Of a stretch of 19,732 nucleotides of DNA, positions 14,327 through 19,732 are shown piece by piece (position 1 is the stretch's first letter; the number at the start of each line of letters is the position of its first letter). The DNA comes from Desulfobacterales bacterium (lineage in GTDB: Bacteria > Desulfobacterota > Desulfobacteria > Desulfobacterales > C00003060): contig DAOVOU010000002.1 in assembly GCA_030629475.1 (NCBI GenBank), positions 1 through 19,732 on the forward strand, given 5' to 3'. The notes under the pieces were generated by a model. It was not told the origin of the DNA. It made no database searches and saw only the letters and a program-made list of their open reading frames with translations. Both the position numbers and the translations under genes were made by a program.

Positions 14327-14671
14327 ATGAAGATTCAATCATACCACTTTGGCTACATTGAAATCGATGGGAAATCCTACCGGAAGGACATCAAGCTCAT
14401 TGGCGAGAGAGTGGTGCCGGACTGGTGGCGCTCGACTGGTCACCGTGTAGAGCTAAGCGATGTGGAGGATTTGCTGGATGCAGACGCTGAGGTTTGCATA
14501 TTCGGCACTGGCGCTTCCGGGCTCGTGCGAGTATCTGATGCGGTGAAGTCTGCCTTTGAAAACCGCAGCGTCAAGGTCCTGATCGAAAGAACCGAATCGG
14601 CTTGCAATACGTACAATCGGCTCACAGAAGAGGGCAAAAAGATTGTCGCCGGCTTTCATTTGACCTGCTGA
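14327..14671 (+). CDS. Mth938-like (AAMDC/DUF498) domain protein
   Basis: A 114-residue single-domain protein of the MTH938/AAMDC fold. Typical sequence: YHFGYIEIDGKSYRKDI near the start, VVPDWWRSTGHRVELSDVEDLL, then IFGTGASGLVRVSD, and ending with YNRLTEEGKKIVAGFHLTC, which matches the family's C-terminal ACEEYNRL..GKRVAAALHLTC pattern. Length is the usual 110-120. The biochemical role is unknown; archaeal and human homologues are structurally described only. ATG at 14327 is chosen from the family start. It ends at 14671, directly against the stop of the convergent hydrolase gene with no base between. Confidence 0.88.
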   Translation: MKIQSYHFGYIEIDGKSYRKDIKLIGERVVPDWWRSTGHRVELSDVEDLLDADAEVCIFGTGASGLVRVSDAVKSAFENRSVKVLIERTESACNTYNRLTEEGKKIVAGFHLTC

Positions 14672-15385
14672 TTATGGGATGGTTTTCATCTTCCCGATTG
14701 AAAGGTCATGAAGGGGAATCAGGATTTCAGCCATCTCCTTGATCTTTTGGATGCTATCGTAGGCCTCCATGACATTGATGTGGACCCCCGGAGCAATAGC
14801 CGGCCCGGTGGCCGGAAAGTTCTTGTCATTACAGCAAAACCCGGTGATAATTGCCTTCCCTTTTGAGGTATTGATGGCCACAGACTGGCCCCCAACCGTG
14901 TGCCCCGGGCTGAAGATCACATCAATCCCGTCAAGGATATTCGCATCCCCTTCCACCTCAACCACATCGACCCCGTCCAGCACATCCGGGTAATACCTGT
15001 GGTCGATCGGGTGGGGGTTTCTGAAGAAATCCATCTCCGCCTTTTGAACATACACCTTGGCACGATGGCATTTGTAATCGTTTTCGCAGTGATCATTGTG
15101 GAGATGGGTGTGAATAATCACATCTATCTCCTCGGGCTTGAGTCCTACGGTAGCAAGGGCCTCCTCAAATTCCAGGATATCAAAACCATAAGTTTTCCCC
15201 AGGTCATCGGGCACTACAAACTGTTCGAGCCCTGTGTCCACAAGAATATTCTTGTCACCGCCTTTCAGATAAAAGACATAGATAGGAATCCAGATTTTTT
15301 GTCCGTAATCCCGAAGATAGGTCATGATTCCCTGGTCTGTTTCGTTGGCCCCAACCACCAGCGGATGAATCGTGTATTCTTGCAT
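14672..15385 (-). CDS. metallo-beta-lactamase-fold hydrolase (AHL-lactonase-like family)
   Basis: A 237-residue soluble hydrolase of the MBL superfamily. The metal motif HTHLHNDH lies at 92-99 (H94, H96, D98, H99); H162 in SPGHTVGGQS and H225 in IPLHDL are the likely remaining ligands. The LVDTG segment at 48-52 fits strand order of the fold. The bridging Asp expected in a GD motif after VAINTSKGKAIITG is replaced: the segment reads TGFCCNDKNF, so D187 or the Cys pair may contribute. Similarity to N-acyl homoserine lactonases is at family level only; substrate unknown. GGGGGGTG precedes the ATG at good spacing. Confidence 0.85.
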   Translation of the reverse strand: MQEYTIHPLVVGANETDQGIMTYLRDYGQKIWIPIYVFYLKGGDKNILVDTGLEQFVVPDDLGKTYGFDILEFEEALATVGLKPEEIDVIIHTHLHNDHCENDYKCHRAKVYVQKAEMDFFRNPHPIDHRYYPDVLDGVDVVEVEGDANILDGIDVIFSPGHTVGGQSVAINTSKGKAIITGFCCNDKNFPATGPAIAPGVHINVMEAYDSIQKIKEMAEILIPLHDLSIGKMKTIP

Positions 15386-15409
15386 GGCACCCCCCTATTG
15401 CACAAGTCA

Positions 15410-15430
15410 TAGAATCGCTGCGCGATTCTA
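15410..15430. repeat. hairpin TAGAATCGC-TGC-GCGATTCTA
   Basis: Perfect 9-bp arms around three bases, upstream of the hydrolase start and downstream of the small TPR-like fragment. It shares AATCGC/GCGATT and loop size with the hairpin at 1576-1598, so both belong to one palindromic repeat family or bind the same factor. No T-tract for a terminator. Confidence 0.55.
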
Positions 15431-15444
15431 TCCAGATAACGTGT

Positions 15445-15549
15445 TCACAATTCCGAAGCAAGGCCTAGCTCTGTGGCGTTCAAGACTTCCCTGGCTTCCT
15501 TGAAGCCTGGGTCCAGCCTGAGAGCTGTTCTAAAGGTTACGTTCTTCAT
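15445..15549 (-). pseudogene. 34-residue TPR-like fragment overlapping yjbQ
   Basis: The frame begins with ATG overlapping the yjbQ stop as ATGA and encodes FRTALRLDPGFKEAREVLNA, which looks like the last helix pair of a TPR protein. At 34 residues it cannot form a domain by itself. It may be the truncated end of a lost TPR gene once fused behind yjbQ, or a real small protein. The shared start/stop suggests it was cotranslated with yjbQ. Confidence 0.35.
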
Positions 15550-15857
15550 TCACCAACGATTTTGACCAGTACCCTCTTTTTCCTTCGACCATCAAACTCG
15601 CCATAAAAGATCTGTTCCCATGTACCGAAATCGAGCCTTCCCTCCGTCACGGCAACGACCACTTCACGGCCCATAATCTGCCTTTTCATGTGGGCATCTG
15701 CATTGTCCTCGCCCACGTTATGCCAATATTGTGAAACAGGCGCATGGGGTGCCAACTTCTCCAGCCAGACGTCGTAATCGTGGTGAAGTCCGGATTCATC
15801 GTCGTTTATAAACACAGAAGCCGTTATGTGCATGGCATTTACTAAAACTATCTTGCT
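15546..15857 (-). pseudogene. yjbQ, 3' part only, interrupted by element insertion
   Basis: The frame encodes the conserved part of the YjbQ/UPF0047 family (named secondary thiamine-phosphate synthase in some databases): VLVNAMHITASVFINDDESG, HVPHAPVSQYWHN-type middle, NADAHMKRQIMGREVVVAV and LDFGTWEQIFYGEFDGRRKK to a normal C-terminus. Intact members have about 35-40 more residues before LVNAMHITAS, including the ITPEV region; here upstream residues are unrelated and belong, in another frame, to the serine recombinase. Homology stops near 15855. An internal ATG at 15833 could yield about 95 residues. The missing 5' part is predicted beyond the right edge of the element. Confidence 0.8.
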
Positions 15858-17376
15858 TAGACGACACAGGTAACCGGTCCTGGATATCCCCAAACAAACC
15901 CTTGATTTCATAAATGACCGGCTCTCCGGCTTTACCGGACCTTTTGACGTAAACACCACAACGGGCTCCCTCGGGAGTCTTACCAGCAAAGACCATCTGG
16001 GCAAGCTTCCTCTTATCGTCAAAGCTCATCTTGGACAACCTACCAGGCCGTGTGTAGATGCCTTCCAACGTCCTTTTGATCAGTTTGGCTTTTCTTCTGA
16101 TTTGGCCTTCAGTGGGGACCTTTTCAACCTGTGGTCTAATCTTTTCAATTTCTTCTGTCAACAGGCTTGTGCGTTCCCGGATCTCCAGGATAGTCCTTTC
16201 GGCCTCACTGTCGGAAATGATCCCTTTGGCGATGGATTTGATAAGCCGTTGCCGTTCCCCTTCGGCTTTTTCTAACCGTTTCTTAAGGCCCTCCTCTTGT
16301 TCCCTAAGCTCTCCGATCCTAGATGCGTCCGGTATGGCCCTAAGCATAGCCTTTTCCATGTTTTCGATATCGCCGTACATACCAAACAGATGCGCTATTA
16401 CAGCGCCCTCCAGATCATCCGCCCGTACCCAAAAGCTAATGTCGCATTCCTTTTTCCTGTATCTCGGATGCCGGTAGTAGCGCCTGTCACCATGATTTGT
16501 CTGGCCGAACATCGTATAACCGCAATCGGCACAAAAGATCATCCTGGACAACAAATACTGGTGCTTTATGTGGCCGTGGGTAAAGGTTTTGTTGGACGCC
16601 GCCCTTTCGTGTATCCTATCAATGGTCTCCTGATCTAATAGCCGTGGGATTTTGATTTGAACAGACTCATTGATATTGAGTTTTGAACTCCCAAACCTCA
16701 CTTCCCATTTGTCGCCGGACCGTTTGGTGAGGATCTTCCAAAGGTTCGGCATATTCATGTTCAGGGTCTTGGCGAGCTTTTGCAGACTTTCACCCTTCAA
16801 ATACTGACCGGCTGACCACTTGATGTTCTTTGCCTTCTCCTCATCAATGCCCCATGCGCCCGTTTCTTTGTCGTAGGTGCGGCCATATGGGAGCTTGCCG
16901 CCCGTGGGGATGCCCTTCCTTGCCCTTTCGATCCTGTTCTCCATGGACTTCCTGGACTGCTCAAGGGCAAAGAACTCGTTCATTTCCGTGCTCATTCCCA
17001 GGAACAGGCGCGCCTGTGGAGAAAACAAATCATACTCCGTGCTTCCAACAAAGAACCGGATGCCATTCTGTCTGAGGATCTCCAAACCGGCCTTGCTCTT
17101 GGCATTGTCACGGCTCCAGCGGCTTGCGTCACATACGATGATAGCGTCAAAGACGCCCTTGCCGGAGTCCTTGAGTAGCCGGTCAAGGTTTTCCCTCTCC
17201 TGTCCCGGTGTCGCGTGCTCCTGGCCGCTATACCGCCAACAACCGTCAGGGATATAGCCGTCAAGGGTTTTGACGTACTGTTGGATCTGCTTTCTCTGTG
17301 TCTGGAGGGATTCCCCTTGTCGCTCCTGCTTTTCAGTGCTGACTCTGACCAGTGGTGCAAACCTCAGCTTTCCCAT
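15796..17376 (-). CDS. large serine recombinase, probable integrase of the element
   Basis: A 526-residue site-specific recombinase. Residues about 5-150 form the resolvase catalytic domain, with nucleophile S13 in VRVSTEKQ, R11, and the DASRWSRD segment carrying the conserved Arg residues. A recombinase domain follows (GKLPYGRTYDKE region), then a zinc ribbon with FCADCGYTMFG and a later Cys (KKEC), a long coiled coil (about 350-420, LREQEEGLKKRLEKAEGE) and the C-terminal part to about residue 500. GGAGGT sits six bases before the ATG. The last ~25 residues are encoded by former yjbQ sequence read in another frame, so the natural C-terminus in the unintegrated form would differ. Such proteins integrate phages and mobile elements unidirectionally without host factors. 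Confidence 0.9.
   Translation of the reverse strand: MGKLRFAPLVRVSTEKQERQGESLQTQRKQIQQYVKTLDGYIPDGCWRYSGQEHATPGQERENLDRLLKDSGKGVFDAIIVCDASRWSRDNAKSKAGLEILRQNGIRFFVGSTEYDLFSPQARLFLGMSTEMNEFFALEQSRKSMENRIERARKGIPTGGKLPYGRTYDKETGAWGIDEEKAKNIKWSAGQYLKGESLQKLAKTLNMNMPNLWKILTKRSGDKWEVRFGSSKLNINESVQIKIPRLLDQETIDRIHERAASNKTFTHGHIKHQYLLSRMIFCADCGYTMFGQTNHGDRRYYRHPRYRKKECDISFWVRADDLEGAVIAHLFGMYGDIENMEKAMLRAIPDASRIGELREQEEGLKKRLEKAEGERQRLIKSIAKGIISDSEAERTILEIRERTSLLTEEIEKIRPQVEKVPTEGQIRRKAKLIKRTLEGIYTRPGRLSKMSFDDKRKLAQMVFAGKTPEGARCGVYVKRSGKAGEPVIYEIKGLFGDIQDRLPVSSKQDSFSKCHAHNGFCVYKRR
15845..15880. other. predicted attachment-site junction in yjbQ
   Basis: YjbQ homology ends at about 15855 and recombinase-specific sequence (residues IQDRLPV) lies directly to the right. 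One of the two hybrid att sites of a serine integrase should lie here; the exact crossover dinucleotide cannot be fixed without the opposite end or an empty site. CGGTAACC-like symmetry near 15870-15878 is suggestive only. Confidence 0.5.
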
Positions 17377-17398
17377 TTCTTGACCTCCATCACGATCA

Positions 17399-17429
17399 TA
17401 TAATTAAGCATAATTAAGGTATAATTATG
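17399..17429. promoter_or_regulatory. AT-rich phased repeats before the integrase gene
   Basis: TAATTAAG at 17401-17408 and 17411-17418 and TAATTATG at 17422-17429 recur with 10-11 bp spacing, placing them on one face of the helix, about 25-50 bp before the integrase start. This suits an operator for a repressor or the integrase itself; weak -10-like TATATGAT overlaps on the minus strand. Confidence 0.45.
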
Positions 17430-17455
17430 GCCCCGTCTTCAGAGCTAAGGCTTCC

Positions 17456-17638
17456 CTATGCCCTACGCCCTGATCGTTGATCCTGCGGCCTTCTCCGGGC
17501 CTCATTAGCCGCTTTCCGGCGCTTGTTTACAGCTATCCGGCCCCTCTGGACAGCTTGGTCTTTACGCCTTTTGTTGAAGAAATTGCATATCCGCTCGTAT
17601 TGGGCGTCGCTCATATTCAACCACTCGGGTTTGTTCAT
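17456..17638 (-). CDS. 60-residue very basic protein, candidate recombination directionality factor
   Basis: From the ATG at 17638 the product has 60 residues; a short hydrophilic N-terminal part with a possible helix (WLNMSDAQYERICNFFNKRR) is followed by an Arg/Lys-rich tail. I do not recognise the family. The start overlaps the stop of the smaller serine recombinase as ATGA, with GGAAAG-type sequence upstream, so translation is coupled. An alternative start at 17698 lies inside the recombinase gene and is unlikely. Small basic proteins beside serine integrases often are excision cofactors, but none has a universal signature, so this role is inference. It could equally be an accessory DNA-binding protein. 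Confidence 0.6.
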   Translation of the reverse strand: MNKPEWLNMSDAQYERICNFFNKRRKDQAVQRGRIAVNKRRKAANEARRRPQDQRSGRRA

Positions 17639-18348
17639 GGTTTCACTTTCCTTTCCCTGCTTCTGCGCAAGATATTGCAGACCAGAGACGCGGACCACCG
17701 GCGGCCCGCCCTTGTCTTGATATCATCTTTATTCAGACGATCAGCAATGGCTTGATAGGTAGTAGGCCGCTTGTTCTTGGCCGTTGTGCTTCTCAACTCC
17801 CCAATCATCCCCAGCACGTCCTTTTCATCCGGGTAGTCCGGGTGCTGGCCGTAAGGGTGAGGCCCCTCTCTCCAGTCCTCTTGCTGCTTCTTCCTCTGTC
17901 TGCCTTTATATAGCCTCAAGGACAATTGGTTCTTGTCCAATTCCGCGAATATCCCCTGCATCTGGACCAAGGCTTTCTTCATAGGGTCGGCCTGGATTGC
18001 CGCCGTGATGTCTTCGCCGGTGTTGGCGGCAATGAGGGTGATCCCCTTGCTGGCAAGATAAATCAGGAGAGTTTCCTGAATCCTGTATTCACGTGCCAGC
18101 CTGTCAAGGCTCTCCACCACTATGGTGTTGATGGAATTGGACAGGATTTCTTTCACCATCTCGTTGAAGACTGGCCGGTAGGTTTCATCCTTGGTTCCGC
18201 TCACTTGTTCCCGGAACACCTCGGCAATCCCGTACCTGGAGGTTTTGCAGAACTTTTCGATGGTCTTCAATTGCCGATCAAAGCCGGAACCGGCGATCTG
18301 ATGCTTGCCGGAGACCCTCAGATACGCGAACGCCTTTTTTGTCTTCAT
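17635..18348 (-). CDS. smaller serine recombinase (resolvase/invertase-like)
   Basis: A 237-residue recombinase. Residues about 5-150 are the catalytic domain, with nucleophile S13 in AYLRVSGKHQ, the ESLDRLAREYRIQE segment holding the conserved Arg residues, and the long helix around MQGIFAELDKNQLSLRLYKG. The C-terminal 80 residues include TYQAIADRLNKDDIKTRAGRRW, a DNA-binding domain typical of the start of Recombinase domains but without the zinc ribbon and coiled coil of large integrases. Such enzymes resolve multimers or invert segments; a resolvase suits a replicating element. ATG at 18348 has only weak GAAGGG about ten bases upstream. Preceded by CGATATC repeats and a good promoter; the basic small gene and integrase follow. 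Confidence 0.88.
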   Translation of the reverse strand: MKTKKAFAYLRVSGKHQIAGSGFDRQLKTIEKFCKTSRYGIAEVFREQVSGTKDETYRPVFNEMVKEILSNSINTIVVESLDRLAREYRIQETLLIYLASKGITLIAANTGEDITAAIQADPMKKALVQMQGIFAELDKNQLSLRLYKGRQRKKQQEDWREGPHPYGQHPDYPDEKDVLGMIGELRSTTAKNKRPTTYQAIADRLNKDDIKTRAGRRWSASLVCNILRRSRERKVKP

Positions 18349-18353
18349 CTTTG

Positions 18354-18371
18354 CGATATCCCTTCGATATC
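18354..18371. promoter_or_regulatory. operator-like CGATATC pair before the smaller recombinase
   Basis: CGATATC occurs at 18354-18360 and again at 18365-18371, 11 bp apart; each contains the palindrome GATATC. Location between promoter and start codon fits a repressor site or recombinase binding site. The weak ribosome binding site lies within it. Confidence 0.4.
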
Positions 18372-18407
18372 AAGTTGTTATAAAGTTTTATCCCTTAATT
18401 TTTACCT

Positions 18408-18435
18408 ATTATAAATAATTATTAAAAAAAGTAAA
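18408..18435 (-). promoter_or_regulatory. sigma70-type promoter for the recombinase cluster
   Basis: On the minus strand TTTACT (18435-18430) and TATAAT (18413-18408) are separated by 16 bp in an AT-rich context, about 60 bp upstream of the recombinase start. The -10 is consensus and the -35 is four of six. Confidence 0.5.
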
Positions 18436-18820
18436 GGTTTATTTTGCTCCAAAGGCGAAATAATTAACCTCTAACGGCCTGCTAAAGGCGTCTGATTGCC
18501 GGGAAAACCCTGTTGTAAATAAAACTGTAAGCCCTTGCCCCTTCTAAATGGAAGGCTCGATCTAATCCTGAATATTCAGATAGGCTTTCCGTGAGTGTGG
18601 TTTTGAGCCATTTCCGGCCTGAATTTTCATAAGGACTAAACTTAAAAGCATTACGTCAACATGGGACGGACGGCCAAAAAGCATACTTTTACGAATAAAA
18701 ACCCGCTTATGTAATAATTTCAACACCTTCCATCCCCTGGACGGACACCGGCATCTTGCCTGCCACGGCACACATTGAAAACCTCTAACCGATCCGGCCA
18801 CGGGCAATCCCGTATATGGC
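18436..18820. other. element spacer without supported gene
   Basis: Nearly 400 bp between the recombinase promoter and the repeat cluster. One minus frame (18562-18954) crosses it, but its product is low complexity where it enters the repeats and otherwise resembles nothing. I see no RNA gene. It may hold the other functional parts of an origin or a terminator region. Confidence 0.4.
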
Positions 18821-18826
18821 CGGGTG

Positions 18827-18923
18827 CTTGTTTCTGTTTCTCGGGGGACATGTCTGTTTCTGTTTATGGGGAGTTGTTTTGTTTTGTATCCGGGGAGCAT
18901 TTGTTTCTTTTGTTTTTGGGGAG
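18827..18923. repeat. four 24-26 bp G/T-rich direct repeats
   Basis: Units of the form TTGTTTCTGTTTNTGGGGA recur four times. The GGGGA parts begin at 18844, 18868, 18892 and 18918, periods 24, 24 and 26 bp. One strand has almost no cytosine. This resembles iterons or a strand-asymmetric unwinding region of a replication origin. Translated frames across it are repetitive artefacts. Confidence 0.65.
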
Positions 18924-18959
18924 AAATCTTTTTGCGTGTTTTTTTTAAAAACACCTCGT

Positions 18960-18976
18960 ATGAATTCCCAATTCAT
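18960..18976. repeat. perfect palindrome ATGAATT-CCC-AATTCAT
   Basis: Seven-bp perfect arms around CCC between the G/T-rich repeats and the 12-bp repeats. It could be a dimer-protein operator within the presumed origin. Confidence 0.5.
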
Positions 18977-18983
18977 ACCCTAT

Positions 18984-19019
18984 TTAAAATCCTTCTTAAA
19001 ATCCTACTTAAGAACCTAC
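18984..19019. repeat. three 12-bp direct repeats (TTAAAATCCTTC type)
   Basis: TTAAAATCCTTC begins at 18984, TTAAAATCCTAC at 18996 and TTAAGAACCTAC at 19008, an exact 12-bp period. AT-rich repeats of 12-13 bp are typical of DNA unwinding elements in bacterial replicons; that reading is inference. Confidence 0.6.
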
Positions 19020-19023
19020 TTCA

Positions 19024-19164
19024 TAGGTAGTTTTCACGTATTTTTTTACCCATAATCACCTAGTCCGTCTCCCAAAATCACCTATTTCTTTACCCATAAT
19101 CACCTATTGGACTACGTGAAAACTACCTACTAACTGACAATACGTGAAAACTACCTACTAACTG
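19024..19164. repeat. 24-bp iteron pair plus an inverted copy
   Basis: TACGTGAAAACTACCTAC begins two identical 24-bp repeats at 19113-19136 and 19141-19164 (28-bp period), and a 17-bp perfect inverted copy sits at 19024-19040 (TAGGTAGTTTTCACGTA). The rightmost copy overlaps the stop codon of the initiator-like gene. Direct plus inverted copies of one site beside a rep-like gene are the classic layout of Rep binding in iteron plasmids. Confidence 0.75.
19047..19106. repeat. three 22-bp-spaced repeats (CCCATAATCACCTA)
   Basis: AATCACCTA occurs at 19054, 19076 and 19098, exactly 22 bp apart (two helical turns); the first and third are the longer TACCCATAATCACCTA. The three are enclosed by the inverted and direct copies of the 24-bp repeat. 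Confidence 0.7.
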
Positions 19165-19732
19165 GGTTTTGAATCCCGCTTTTTCCATCTGTAGGATTTC
19201 CTCACTTTCTCGTTCAGATACTCCCGGTTGTAATAAGTCATGTCTTTGGTTTTCAAAAAAACCTTCCATCCCCCGTCAATGGATTCAATCAGTTTGTTAG
19301 CCTCAAGGTTTTCCAATGCCCCCCTTATTGACCAATAGCCGATCCCCGCGTAATGAGCCATCACGACCTTCGGAGTGTCAGTGGCAATGATCGTGTCGTA
19401 AAGCCGGGTTCCGCAATGGTCCTTGTGGTCGATCCCCTCCTCTTCCTCATCCTCCAAATGCTGGTAGAGTCCAAAATCATCTTTTGCAAGACACCGCATT
19501 CCCACATACAGCGCCTGTGCAGTCGGTTTCAATTCGCACCACATGCCGCTTTCGAGTATGAACTTGAAGAAGCGAAAACAAGGGTCTTTCTTTGTAGATT
19601 GTTTGGGCAGATCCACTTGGTAGGTCTTCTTGCCCCTTGTGGTTTTCTCGACACTGAAACGCCGCAACCAAAGCCCGGCTAAATCCACCGTTCCCGCCTG
19701 GACTGTCTTTTCTGATCGACCACACAATATGC
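19158..19732 (-). CDS. replication-initiator-like protein with two winged-helix segments (5' end outside window)
   Basis: The frame is open to the window edge; the visible part is about 190 residues. Its first residues, CGRSEKTVQAGTVDLAGLWL, look like the recognition helix and wing of a first helix-turn-helix whose start lies outside. A second follows: FFKFILESGMWCELKPTAQA leads to a winged-helix-like block with HYAGIGYWSIRGALENLEAN and LIESIDGGWKVFLK. Between them is an acidic insertion (HLEDEEEEGIDHK). The C-terminus is basic. Two winged helices beside iterons match plasmid initiators in architecture, but I recognise no named Rep family, so a large transcription regulator is possible. The stop codon lies inside a 24-bp iteron; iterons at the 3' end of rep are less usual than upstream ones. 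The apparent TTG at 19727 is probably internal. Confidence 0.55.
   Translation of the reverse strand, partial: ILCGRSEKTVQAGTVDLAGLWLRRFSVEKTTRGKKTYQVDLPKQSTKKDPCFRFFKFILESGMWCELKPTAQALYVGMRCLAKDDFGLYQHLEDEEEEGIDHKDHCGTRLYDTIIATDTPKVVMAHYAGIGYWSIRGALENLEANKLIESIDGGWKVFLKTKDMTYYNREYLNEKVRKSYRWKKRDSKPS

Larger units (their letters stand above)
15855..19732. mobile_element. integrated plasmid-like element (left part)
   Basis: Bounded on the left by the broken yjbQ. It contains a large serine recombinase at the edge, a 60-aa basic protein, a second serine recombinase, an AT-rich repeat region and part of a replication-initiator-like gene. All genes read leftward. Core genes stop at yjbQ, and no conserved housekeeping gene appears to the right. 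The right end lies beyond the window, so size and cargo are unknown. Confidence 0.7.

Noticed and set aside
14055..14342. 95-residue minus frame over the ACT/Mth938 spacer
   Set aside because: Repetitive RLVRLVRLAGYARLARLAG is a translation of the GCCCGTT repeat.
18562..18954. 130-residue minus frame in the element
   Set aside because: Its N-terminal half is the translation of the G/T-rich repeats and the rest shows no family resemblance.
1..19732. tRNA or rRNA genes, including at the integration site
   Set aside because: No cloverleaf-like GGTTCGAATCC arm or conserved rRNA segment found on either strand; the element targets a protein gene.

Overview
The window looks like the chromosome of a strictly anaerobic bacterium of the Desulfobacterota (former Deltaproteobacteria; a sulfate reducer or syntroph is likely). 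This is inference from gene content: a four-gene ferredoxin-dependent 2-oxoacid oxidoreductase operon, molybdopterin-guanine dinucleotide genes, an EF-G gene outside a ribosomal-protein operon, chromosomal-type ParAB, a cysteine-cluster (YkgJ-type) protein, and many spacers packed with short-period inverted repeats. There are no rRNA or tRNA genes and no CRISPR array.

Layout. 1-1046: a gene tail, a small hypothetical ORF and repeats. 1047-3319 (minus): parA-parB with an overlapping stop/start, then a YacP-like NYN nuclease. 3892-5334 (plus): a secreted M48 metallopeptidase with TPRs, whose 3' end overlaps the convergent EF-G gene (5279-7333, minus). 7678-8247 (minus): a membrane-anchored GerMN-domain protein. 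8808-9740 (plus): a YkgJ-type protein followed by mobB, which has lost its middle and its frame. 9935-10537 (minus): mobA. 10688-14105 (plus): ferredoxin subunit, VorB-type alpha subunit, TPP-binding beta subunit, gamma subunit and a double-ACT protein. Together the subunits would oxidatively decarboxylate a 2-oxoacid to an acyl-CoA and reduce ferredoxin. The operon is interrupted between alpha and beta by 323 bp of nested inverted repeats. 14327-15385: an Mth938-type protein and a metallo-beta-lactamase-fold hydrolase whose stop codons abut tail to tail.

Mobile right end. From about 15855 to the window edge lies what appears to be an integrated, plasmid-like element. A large serine recombinase sits at its edge and reads into the 3' part of a broken yjbQ gene, whose 5' part is missing here. 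Further right are a 60-aa very basic protein translationally coupled to a second, smaller serine recombinase, then an AT-rich spacer with several families of short, phased direct repeats (12, 22, 24 and 28 bp periods). Last comes the C-terminal part of a protein with two likely winged-helix segments, read as a replication initiator. Integrase at one edge, a candidate directionality factor, a resolvase-like recombinase and an iteron-rich presumptive origin make this the most interesting stretch.

Two genome-wide signals also stand out. A 23-bp imperfect palindrome with core TTTCTACAAC lies just after four gene ends, always in the same orientation to the gene. A leader repeat beginning GAGCGAAGCGGAGCTAAGTT sits next to three gene starts. 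In addition, several long spacers are built as nested imperfect inverted repeats of 7-9 bp degenerate units.
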